Assembly: GCA_023250385.1 (NCBI GenBank)
Contig: JAHFAU010000072.1
Span: 1 to 9,259, forward strand
DNA length: 9,259 nucleotides
Reading direction: 5' to 3'
DNA from: Anaerolineales bacterium
GTDB lineage: Bacteria > Chloroflexota > Anaerolineae > Anaerolineales > E44-bin32
Below are positions 1 to 7,800 of this stretch, one piece after another. The translations under genes were made by a program, and so were the position numbers. The notes under the pieces were generated by a model. It did not search any database. It was not told where the DNA came from and was given only the letters and a program-made list of their open reading frames with translations. The stretch's first letter is position 1; every line of letters starts with the position of its first letter.

Positions 1-75
1 CCGGGCCTCTCTGAGCGCACCCCCGTGCTCCCCGATCGGGGTGCGAACCGCCTGGACGATCACCGCCTCGTTCAC
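1..75 (-). CDS. Thiolase (acetyl-CoA C-acetyltransferase / 3-ketoacyl-CoA thiolase family), N-terminal fragment
   Basis: Only the first 25 codons are in the window; the gene continues past position 1. The translation contains EAVIVQAVRTPIGEHGG, the conserved first strand and loop of thiolases (consensus like AVIVxAxRTPIGxxGG). Thiolases cleave or form 3-ketoacyl-CoA with CoA in fatty-acid, butanoate or branched-chain acyl-CoA metabolism. The catalytic Cys and His lie outside, so substrate range cannot be judged. I chose the GTG at 75. It gives the usual thiolase start (M-x-E-A-V-I-V) and has a Shine-Dalgarno-like GAGAGGA about 8 bases upstream. An in-frame ATG at 96 would add seven polar residues, but its only SD-like GGAG is 12 bases away and it overlaps a possible -10 box. 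The gene diverges from the acyl-CoA mutase, which suggests shared acyl-CoA catabolism (inference). Confidence 0.85.
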   Translation of the reverse strand, partial: MNEAVIVQAVRTPIGEHGGALREAR

Positions 76-94
76 CCGATTTTTCCTCTCGGCC

Positions 95-103
95 ATTCTA
101 ACA
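95..103 (-). promoter_or_regulatory. Candidate extended -10 promoter for the thiolase gene
   Basis: Read on the minus strand this is TGtTAGAAT: a TG extension, one base, then a 5/6 match to TATAAT. No convincing -35 is seen. If used, transcription would begin near 88, just before the SD-like GAGAGGA that serves the GTG start at 75, which supports that start over the ATG at 96. The call rests on motif match and spacing alone. Confidence 0.35.
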
Positions 104-126
104 TCCGGCTCCGTTATGGCCCGGCG

Positions 127-140
127 CCTGCCCGCGCAGG
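127..140. promoter_or_regulatory. Short inverted repeat between divergent promoters (possible operator)
   Basis: CCTGC and GCAGG form a perfect 5-base inverted repeat around the 4-base centre CCGC. It ends inside the position where the -35 hexamer of the mutase promoter would be (about 137-142) and sits between the two divergent genes. A dimeric regulator could bind here. The arms are short and the region is GC-rich, so chance is a real alternative. Confidence 0.25.
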
Positions 141-156
141 TCCCGAGGAGGCCGGA

Positions 157-165
157 TGCTATAAT
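157..165 (+). promoter_or_regulatory. Extended -10 promoter of the acyl-CoA mutase gene
   Basis: TGcTATAAT is a perfect extended -10 element: TG at 157-158 and consensus TATAAT at 160-165. The -35 position has no TTGACA-like sequence, which is common for extended -10 promoters. Expected transcription start is near 172, giving an untranslated leader of about 20 bases before the ATG at 192. The -10 box to start-codon distance (26 bases) nearly equals that for dnaE (25 bases). Confidence 0.6.
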
Positions 166-191
166 CCCGCGCCGGAGCAGAGAGCAGCCTG

Positions 192-1871
<1,680 letters not shown>

Positions 1872-1873
1872 GC

Positions 1874-2572
1874 TCACATGGGCCCGGCGGCCATCGGTGC
1901 GGCTTTCCTCAAGCGCAGCCCAATCCAGATGTACCAGATCGGTGCGGCCACAACCCCGCCAAGGCCGGCAACGATCCTCAGTAGCGCGCCGTTGTCAGTG
2001 ACTAGGCCGACTACAACCAGCCAGTACAGCACGCCGACCGCGACCCCGACGTAGGCCAGAGGGCTCGGCCAAACCTTCGACCGCATGGCCAGGTAGCTGG
2101 TGACGAGCACCCATAGGCCAACTCCGCCGAATCCGAGCCAGCCGTTGACATCCAGGCCCGCCGCAAAGCCCGGCGCGGTAAGCGCGGCCTGGGTCGAGGC
2201 GTCCCCCGCGACAAAGGCCGCGGCCCGGTCTGGCTGGAGGGCGAGGGTCCGGAAGAAATCAATGGCCGTCACCGCAAAGCCCAGGTAGGCGAGATTGCTC
2301 GTCCAGCGGGCCCAGCCCTCATTCAGCGAGCGGACGCTCTCGGTGATGGCCGGGAGAGCGCCCAGCGCGACCACCGCGCCCAGCGCAAAGACCCAGTAAT
2401 AAATGGTCAGGACCGTCGCTCCCTCCGCGAAGGAGCGATAGAAGGCCCCCGGGTCGCCTCCTACTCGTTGTTCCGCAGGAAGCAGCGTGTAGGTGATACC
2501 GACCAGAACGTACAGGGCGCCGACCAAAATCGAACACAGCCCACCCAGCTTGTTGAGACTATCGTTTTTCAT
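1874..2572 (-). CDS. Six-helix integral membrane protein of unknown function
   Basis: The 232-residue protein is mostly hydrophobic. I see six likely membrane helices at about 9-31, 52-74, 92-111, 145-163, 170-191 and 197-219. The loops are short except for two more polar stretches, about 32-51 and 112-144. I see no catalytic motif, metal-binding cluster or signal-peptide cleavage site, and I do not recognise the family with confidence; it resembles small multi-spanning proteins carried as DUFs (DUF4386-like is possible but unproven). I chose the ATG at 2572 because an AGGAGG Shine-Dalgarno ends 6 bases before it. An extension to 2617 would add 15 basic residues and would translate through that SD. 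The gene converges on the mutase with only 2 bases between stops, so any terminator must lie within coding sequence. No clear promoter is seen upstream. Confidence 0.8.
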   Translation of the reverse strand: MKNDSLNKLGGLCSILVGALYVLVGITYTLLPAEQRVGGDPGAFYRSFAEGATVLTIYYWVFALGAVVALGALPAITESVRSLNEGWARWTSNLAYLGFAVTAIDFFRTLALQPDRAAAFVAGDASTQAALTAPGFAAGLDVNGWLGFGGVGLWVLVTSYLAMRSKVWPSPLAYVGVAVGVLYWLVVVGLVTDNGALLRIVAGLGGVVAAPIWYIWIGLRLRKAAPMAAGPM

Positions 2573-2573
2573 T

Positions 2574-2588
2574 CCAAACCTCCTTTGG
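2574..2588 (-). promoter_or_regulatory. Shine-Dalgarno displayed in a hairpin loop upstream of the membrane protein
   Basis: On the minus strand the sequence is CCAAA-GGAGG-TTTGG: a perfect 5-base-pair inverted repeat whose 5-base loop is the Shine-Dalgarno core. The ATG at 2572 follows one base after the stem. This could hold the SD exposed for ribosomes, or could compete with other structures in the leader. The stem is short and A/U-rich in part, so it would be only marginally stable by itself. Confidence 0.4.
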
Positions 2589-2592
2589 GTTT

Positions 2593-2614
2593 GCCGGCTG
2601 CGATTGAGGCCGGC
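2593..2614 (-). promoter_or_regulatory. GC-rich stem-loop in the leader of the membrane-protein gene
   Basis: GCCGGC occurs at 2593-2598 and again at 2609-2614. Because the hexamer is its own reverse complement, the copies can pair as a 6-base-pair all-GC stem with a 10-base loop. It lies 4 bases upstream (in mRNA sense) of the hairpin that displays the SD. It may be a 5' leader structure; no riboswitch family is recognisable. Confidence 0.3.
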
Positions 2615-2730
2615 CACTCCCGGGACAGCCCATCGAATTGCATGGGGGGGAAGCAGCGACTTCCGAGTGATGACAACCCCGTGGGAGGTGGCCTGATGCG
2701 TTTCCAGGTTCGTTCTGTCAGATCCCCGGC

Positions 2731-2786
2731 GAATGGGCCGTTGCCCGTTCAGGCCTTGGTTCCATCACCATGGATCGGTGGGGCCT
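2731..2786 (-). terminator. Weak stem-loops after the phosphofructokinase stop; possible terminator without a T-tract
   Basis: Two imperfect hairpins follow the stop codon on the minus strand. The first pairs 2782-2786 with 2751-2755 (AGGCC/GGCCT), with an inner CACC/GGTG stem. The second pairs GGGC/GCCC around 2735-2746, extended by GAA/TTC beyond one mismatch. Neither is followed by a run of T, so this is at best a weak or factor-dependent terminator. The rest of the 213-base gap (2573-2785) shows only the two leader structures listed separately. Confidence 0.3.
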
Positions 2787-3934
2787 CAGTACAGGAACAT
2801 CGGCGTCCCGGCCACCTGGCGGACCTTGGGCCGGTAGCTCTCCACGTCGTACAGTGCATCGACGTCGACCCGCTTGACCCTCTCTCGAGTCAGGGTCAGC
2901 GGAACGTCGGTGTAGATCCCCTGCCGCAGTGCAACCATCCTCCCGGTCCTGCCCGCGGAGGCCAGGTCGGCGGCCATTACCGCGAAGTTGGTCGCCACCA
3001 TCAGGTCGAGCGAGTCGGGGCGGCCGGAGCGCATCAGGTAGGCCAGCTGCTGATAGATGATGTGCTCGCCGGTAAGCTCGCGCAGCAGGTCGCCGGTAAC
3101 CGCTCCGATGCCTCCCAGTTTCCGGTGTCCGAAGGCATCCTCCCGCTCGCGGGTCATTAGTTCCCCGCCCTGGATCGTTGCCCCCTCGGAGATGGTCAGC
3201 ATGGCGTAATTGCTCGGGTTTGACCGCTTGTCCGCGATCAATAAGCCGGCCAGCTTGTTCGGGTCAAAGGGGATCTCCGAGATGATCGCCCGGTCAACCC
3301 CCGAGAGGTAGGCCGCCACCAAGGAGGTCTCTCCGCTATAGCGCCCGAAGAGCTCGATCACTGCGATCCGCTCGTGCGAGCCGGCGCTGGTACGCAGATC
3401 CTGGATGAACTGGACGCTTCTGGTTACCGCGGTTGAGAAGCCAATGCAGTAGTCCGTACCGTGGACGTCATTGTCCATGGTCTTGGGAATCGCTACGACC
3501 GGCACGCCCTCGTCGTGCAGGCGGAGGGCGAATGAAAGCGTATCGTCGCCGCCGATCGGAACCAGCGCCTCCAGCCCCAGATGTTCGATCAGTTTCAGCA
3601 CATGCTGGGTGAGATCGACCGTTCCGTCACTCGTCGAGGCCGGCCTTAAGAACTCCGGAACGGCCTTCGCCCCCACCTTGGCTGGGTTGGTGCGGGAGCT
3701 GTGGAGAAACGTGCCGCCGGTGCGGTCCACGGTGCGGACGCTCTGTTTGTCGAGCGGAATAATGTACCCCGCCTCGCTGGCAAGATCCCCGGCCTGCCAA
3801 TCTAGCAGGCCGGCCCAACCTCTCCGAATCCCGACCACCTCGTGCCCATCATCCGCGGCCCGATTCACAAACGCCTTGATGCAGGCGTTTAACCCAGGGA
3901 CATCCCCTCCGCCGGTCAGGATACCGATCCGCAT
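2786..3934 (-). CDS. pfkA: 6-phosphofructokinase, pyrophosphate-dependent type by signature residues
   Basis: The 382-residue protein is a PfkA-family enzyme that phosphorylates fructose 6-phosphate at C1 in the cytoplasm. Motifs in order are the N-terminal GILTGGGDVPGLNA (3-16), SSRTNP (79-84), IGGDDT (127-132), PKTMDND (150-156, with catalytic Asp154), LFGRYSG (195-201), ISEGA (248-252) and the C-terminal YRPKVRQV (367-374). ATP-dependent enzymes have Gly at the positions of Asp131 and Lys151 (E. coli Gly104 and Gly124). The Asp/Lys pair is the established mark of PPi-dependent enzymes, whose reaction is near equilibrium and can run in the gluconeogenic direction. Phe196 replaces the usual Met of the MGR motif. 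The ATG at 3934 has only a weak SD (AGG about 8 bases upstream). The gene starts 17 bases after the dnaE stop, so co-transcription and perhaps translational coupling are likely. The phosphoryl donor needs an assay. Confidence 0.93.
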   Translation of the reverse strand: MRIGILTGGGDVPGLNACIKAFVNRAADDGHEVVGIRRGWAGLLDWQAGDLASEAGYIIPLDKQSVRTVDRTGGTFLHSSRTNPAKVGAKAVPEFLRPASTSDGTVDLTQHVLKLIEHLGLEALVPIGGDDTLSFALRLHDEGVPVVAIPKTMDNDVHGTDYCIGFSTAVTRSVQFIQDLRTSAGSHERIAVIELFGRYSGETSLVAAYLSGVDRAIISEIPFDPNKLAGLLIADKRSNPSNYAMLTISEGATIQGGELMTREREDAFGHRKLGGIGAVTGDLLRELTGEHIIYQQLAYLMRSGRPDSLDLMVATNFAVMAADLASAGRTGRMVALRQGIYTDVPLTLTRERVKRVDVDALYDVESYRPKVRQVAGTPMFLY

Positions 3935-3951
3935 GCCAGCAGCCTAGAGAC

Positions 3952-6900
3952 TTAGTGCAGTCGCAATGGCGACACTTGAACGCTCTGGTCGCTCACGATG
4001 CGCAGCAGATTGCGGTGCAGTTCGGGGGAATAACGGGTGGTGTAACTCGGAAACTCCAGGTTGTAGCGTCGAGATGCTTCGAAAACTTTAAACGCAAAAC
4101 GGTCGCTGCCAGGGAACGAGGCCAGCAAGCCGTGGATCTGGCGCATCCGGCGTGCGTCCCGCGATCGATCCCCGCTCGAGCGCAGCAGGATCGTGATCAA
4201 GCATGGCTCGGGGCCTTCCCACCAGCTGGGCAGCGGCTCCTGGGCAGGAGAAGCTTGGGCATCCAGGACCTGGGCAAGCAGCTCATCGGCGGGAGACTCA
4301 TCCCAGCCCTCCGTTACGGCAACGGATGCATGGGGGATTGGAGGCGCGAGCGCAGGCGCCAGGACTTCTTGTTCACTGGGTTCGAAGGCCGGCTCCGCTT
4401 CCGGTGCGGGCGAATGTGGTTCGGACAGGTCCTTTAGAATTTCGTCCGCCAACAGCTTGGGGTCGCCCCGAGTCGCATCCACCCGGCCCTTGACGATCAC
4501 GATCTCATTGATATTCAGCTGCCCGGCCAGGCTCTCCCACAGGCGCTGAAAGATGACCACCTCGACGGTCCCCTGCACATCCTCGAGCGAGAGAAAAGCC
4601 ATCTCGTTGCCCTTGCGGGTGAGGTAAGGCCGAAGGGCGCTGATTTCACCCGCGACGCAGACCGACTGGCCGTCGTTCGTTTCATTGATCTCCCCGCTAT
4701 AATGGGTAACCACCTTTGCCAGGCTATCCATATAGGCCGCCAGCGGGTGGTCGGAGACGTACGATCCGAGCAGCTCGCGTTCCCAACTCAGCTGTCTTCG
4801 GCTCGAGACCTCCACCGTCGCCGGCTGCAGCTCCAGCCGCTCGGCCACTCCGGTCGATCCCCCAAATAAGGAGAGCTGGCCGATTTCCGCCGCTCGAAAC
4901 TGTGCTGCGGAGAAACTCATGATCCGCTCCAGCGACTCCAACAGATCCAGCCGCGGAGCAAGGCTGTCTGCGGCTCCTACCCGGATCAGGCTCTCCATGG
5001 CCCGCTTGCCCACCTGCCGCAGATCGACCCGGCGGGCGAAATCCTCCAGGTCCGCGAAGGGGCCCGCGGCCCGCGCCGCCAAGATGGCTTCGACCGCTCC
5101 CTGGCCGACGTTCTTGATCGCTCCCAATCCGAACCGGATCGCAGCCGGGGGCTCTTCGATCTCGAAGTCGAGCCCGCTGGAGGCCACATCGGGCGGCAAG
5201 ACTTCCAACCCCATCCGGCGGCACTCGGCGCTGTACAAGGCCACCCGATCGGTCACCGACTTGAATACGGACAGCAGGGCAGTCATATACTCAATCGGGA
5301 AATTCGCCTTCAGATAGGCGGTCTGGACACAGATCACCGCATAGTCCGCCGCATGACCCTTCGGGAAACCGTAGCGGGCAAAAGCCTCCCAATCGTCGAA
5401 GATCGCGTTGGCGGTGTCCTCCAGGACTGCGTTTCGCACGGCTCCCTGTACGAATTTCTGCCGCTGTTGGCGCAGGGCCCGCGCCTTCTTCTTTGCGACC
5501 GCCTGGCGCAGGTTGTCAGCTTCGGACGCCGTGTACCCGGCCAACTGCATCGCGGTGTACATGATTTGCTCTTGGTAAACCGTGATCCCGTAGGTCTCTT
5601 CCAAAATCGGCTTAAGCCCGGGGTGGCGGTAAGTAACCTGCTCCGCACCATGCATTCGCCGAATATAGGCGGGGATAAACTCCATCGGACCCGGACGATA
5701 GAGGGCGACCATGGCGGTGACCTGAGCCAGTTTAGTCGGCTTCATGTCCATGAGATGGCGGCGCATGCCGGCGCCTTCGACCTGGAACACCCCCAGGACA
5801 TTGCCGCTTCCAAGCAGCTCGAAGGTCTTGGGGTCGTCCAGCGGAATCGAATCGATATCGAGCTCAACCGCGTGCCGCCGGAGGATCAGGTCACAGGCCC
5901 GGGCCATCACGGTCAGGGTCGAGAGCCCCAGGTAATCGATTTTCAGCAGTCCCAATGATTCCAAGACGCCCATCTCGAACTGGGTAACCGCCCGGATCGG
6001 ACTGTCCTCCGGGGATCCCTTCGTCGGCCGGTGCAGCGGGATGTAATCCGTGATGGGCTTGTCCGTGATGATCACTCCCGCGGCGTGGGTGCCGGCGTTC
6101 CGGGCGACCCCTTCCAGCTTGGCGGCGGTTTCCACCAATTCGCGTAGGTAGCCGTTCCCTTCGATCACTTCCCGCAACGCAGGAACGGTCTCGATCGCCT
6201 CGGGGATCGTCACCGGCTTACCAGGAATGTTAGGGATCAGCTTGGCCAGCCGGTCGACCTCCGGCAGCGGGATGTCCATTACTCGCCCGACGTCTCGGAT
6301 GGCGGCCCGGGCGCCGAGGGTGCCAAAGGTGATGATTTGGGCGACTTTGTCTTCGCCATACTTCTTGGCGCTGTATTCGAGCATCAGATAGCGGCGGTCG
6401 TCCTGGAAATCCAGGTCGATGTCCGGCATCGAGACTCGGCCAGGATTCAGAAATCGCTCGAAGATCAACCCGTGTTCGATTGGGTCGACGAGCGTGATCC
6501 TTAGGCAGTAGGCCACGATCGAACCCGCGGCGGAGCCGCGGGCGTTGTACCAGATTCCCTTTTCCCGGGCGTAGCGGCACAGGTCCCACACGATTAGGAA
6601 GTAAGCGTCAAACCCCATTTCATGGATGATTCGAAGTTCATAGTCCAGCCGTTCCCGCAGTGGCGGCTCGCCCGCCCGGTTACCGTAGCGACCCAGCAGG
6701 CCATCCGAGCACAGCTCACGCAGATAGCTTTCACCGGTATGGCCTTCCGGCACCGCGAAGGGCGGCAGCCGGTAGCCTTCAAAATCCAGGTCTACCTGTG
6801 CCCGCTCCGCGATCCAGAGCGTGTTCTCGATCGCACCTTCCACATCCCCGAACAATTCCGTCATCTCGGCGGGTGACCGCAAGTAATAGGATGCGTCGCT

Positions 6901-7611
6901 CATCCGCATCCGATCCGGATCGCTGCGGACCGAGCCGGTTTGGATGCACAGCATGATGTCCTGGAGGTCGGCCTCCTCCGGGTTGATGTAATGTACGTCG
7001 TTGGTCGCTACCAGCCTGGCCTGGTACTTCGGAGCGAGCTCGATCAGCTGTTGATTGACCTGCTGGAGGCCCGGGACCTCATGCTGCTGCAGCTCGAAGA
7101 AGAAACGATCTCTTCCGAAGACCTCGAAGTACCAATCGAGCAGCTTGCGGGCGTGCTGCTCCCGCCCCTGAAACAAGGCCCGGGGCACTTCGCCCGAGAG
7201 GCAGCCGGTGGTGCAGATCAACCCTTCGCTGTGAGCTGCCAGGAACTCTCGATCAATGCGCGGCCGATAGTAGAAGCCCTGCAGCTGAGCCGCGGTGGCG
7301 ATCTTGAGCAGGTTGCGATATCCGGACTCGCTCTCGGCCAGCAGCAGCAAATGAAAGGCCTGGCCATCGAGCTCGGGATCCCGGTCCGCCATCCCGCGGG
7401 CAGCCAGATAGGCCTCCATCCCCAGCAGCGGCTTGATCCCGACCTCCCGAGCGGCCTGGTAGAACAGCATGGTCCCAAACATCGACCCGTGGTCAGTGAG
7501 GGCGACGGCCGGCATCCCGAGTTCCTTCGCCCGGCGCACCAGCCCCGGTATAGAACTCAGGCCGTCCAGCAGTGAGTATTCGGAATGGACGTGCAGATGG
7601 ACGAAGGACAT
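3952..7611 (-). CDS. dnaE: DNA polymerase III alpha subunit (replicative polymerase, DnaE type)
   Basis: The 1219-residue protein catalyses chromosomal DNA synthesis. Residues 1-210 or so are the PHP domain; its metal ligands look complete (His7, His9, Asp16, His41, Glu66, His87, Cys137, Asp205, His207). The palm has PDIDLDF (396-402, Asp397 and Asp399) and KIDYLGL (557-563, Asp559), matching E. coli Asp401, Asp403 and Asp555. A helix-hairpin-helix region is at about 826-880, the clamp-binding motif QLSLF at 912-916, and an OB fold at about 984-1060. A Pro/Glu/Ala linker (1062-1134) leads to a C-terminal domain (1135-1219). There is no DnaQ-like exonuclease insertion, so it is not PolC, and no intein or frameshift. 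The ATG at 7611 gives the canonical FVHLHVHSEYSLLDG start; the only SD is a G-run 2-3 bases upstream. A -10 box lies 25 bases upstream, and phosphofructokinase follows 17 bases downstream. Confidence 0.97.
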   Translation of the reverse strand: MSFVHLHVHSEYSLLDGLSSIPGLVRRAKELGMPAVALTDHGSMFGTMLFYQAAREVGIKPLLGMEAYLAARGMADRDPELDGQAFHLLLLAESESGYRNLLKIATAAQLQGFYYRPRIDREFLAAHSEGLICTTGCLSGEVPRALFQGREQHARKLLDWYFEVFGRDRFFFELQQHEVPGLQQVNQQLIELAPKYQARLVATNDVHYINPEEADLQDIMLCIQTGSVRSDPDRMRMSDASYYLRSPAEMTELFGDVEGAIENTLWIAERAQVDLDFEGYRLPPFAVPEGHTGESYLRELCSDGLLGRYGNRAGEPPLRERLDYELRIIHEMGFDAYFLIVWDLCRYAREKGIWYNARGSAAGSIVAYCLRITLVDPIEHGLIFERFLNPGRVSMPDIDLDFQDDRRYLMLEYSAKKYGEDKVAQIITFGTLGARAAIRDVGRVMDIPLPEVDRLAKLIPNIPGKPVTIPEAIETVPALREVIEGNGYLRELVETAAKLEGVARNAGTHAAGVIITDKPITDYIPLHRPTKGSPEDSPIRAVTQFEMGVLESLGLLKIDYLGLSTLTVMARACDLILRRHAVELDIDSIPLDDPKTFELLGSGNVLGVFQVEGAGMRRHLMDMKPTKLAQVTAMVALYRPGPMEFIPAYIRRMHGAEQVTYRHPGLKPILEETYGITVYQEQIMYTAMQLAGYTASEADNLRQAVAKKKARALRQQRQKFVQGAVRNAVLEDTANAIFDDWEAFARYGFPKGHAADYAVICVQTAYLKANFPIEYMTALLSVFKSVTDRVALYSAECRRMGLEVLPPDVASSGLDFEIEEPPAAIRFGLGAIKNVGQGAVEAILAARAAGPFADLEDFARRVDLRQVGKRAMESLIRVGAADSLAPRLDLLESLERIMSFSAAQFRAAEIGQLSLFGGSTGVAERLELQPATVEVSSRRQLSWERELLGSYVSDHPLAAYMDSLAKVVTHYSGEINETNDGQSVCVAGEISALRPYLTRKGNEMAFLSLEDVQGTVEVVIFQRLWESLAGQLNINEIVIVKGRVDATRGDPKLLADEILKDLSEPHSPAPEAEPAFEPSEQEVLAPALAPPIPHASVAVTEGWDESPADELLAQVLDAQASPAQEPLPSWWEGPEPCLITILLRSSGDRSRDARRMRQIHGLLASFPGSDRFAFKVFEASRRYNLEFPSYTTRYSPELHRNLLRIVSDQSVQVSPLRLH

Positions 7612-7636
7612 TTCCCCCCAGGGAATGTGCCCGGCG

Positions 7637-7642
7637 ATTATA
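7637..7642 (-). promoter_or_regulatory. Promoter -10 box of dnaE (and probably pfkA)
   Basis: The minus strand reads GCTATAATC here, with consensus TATAAT at 7642-7637. The same nine bases, GCTATAATC, occur at the mutase promoter. No good -35 hexamer is seen 17 bases upstream. The predicted start near 7630 gives a short leader of about 20 bases before the dnaE ATG at 7611. Confidence 0.55.
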
Positions 7643-7684
7643 GCGGAGCCCGTCCGGCGCGGCTAGAAGAAGCGAGATTCGGGG

Positions 7685-7701
7685 TCAACTTTTAAGGTTG
7701 A
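7685..7701. promoter_or_regulatory. 17-base near-perfect palindrome upstream of the dnaE promoter (possible operator)
   Basis: TCAACTTTTAAGGTTGA is symmetric at every position but one pair around its central base, with half-sites TCAAC and GTTGA. It lies about 43 bases upstream of the dnaE -10 box. It is more AT-rich than its surroundings, as protein-binding palindromes often are. The binding protein cannot be named from sequence. Confidence 0.4.
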
Positions 7702-7706
7702 GTGGA

Positions 7707-7721
7707 CCGAGTCCAACTCGG
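7707..7721. promoter_or_regulatory. Second inverted repeat upstream of dnaE
   Basis: CCGAGT-CCA-ACTCGG is a perfect 6-base inverted repeat with a 3-base centre. An overlapping alternative pairs GAGTGGAC (7700-7707) with GTCC and ACTC (7711-7719) around one bulged base. It begins 6 bases from the 17-base palindrome, and both lie between the terminator of the upstream gene and the dnaE promoter. They may be operator half-sites or simply hairpins. Confidence 0.35.
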
Positions 7722-7740
7722 AGCAGAACATAAAGAATGA

Positions 7741-7762
7741 GAGGCACGGTTTCCCGTGCCTC
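7741..7762 (-). terminator. Intrinsic terminator of the bactofilin-like membrane protein gene
   Basis: A perfect 9-base-pair stem (GAGGCACGG / CCGTGCCTC) closes a 4-base loop that reads GAAA in minus-strand RNA, a GNRA tetraloop. It is followed on the minus strand by the T-rich TCATTCTTTATG. It begins 38 bases after the stop codon at 7801. The plus-strand side lacks a T-run, so it acts for the minus strand and separates this gene from dnaE. Confidence 0.75.
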
Positions 7763-7800
7763 TTAGATGCTACCGCTCCGATTTCCAGAATTTTCGGCTG

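Noticed and set aside
2468..3160. Plus-strand open frame spanning the gap and the end of phosphofructokinase
   Set aside because: It crosses two minus-strand genes and the leader structures, and has no recognisable domain.
4698..4703. Perfect TATAAT inside dnaE on the plus strand
   Set aside because: It lies in conserved coding sequence with no plus-strand gene following it; a chance match is likeliest.
6940..7575. Plus-strand open frames opposite dnaE, including this one and 5353-5958
   Set aside because: They are antisense to conserved polymerase codons and have no domain logic or credible SD.
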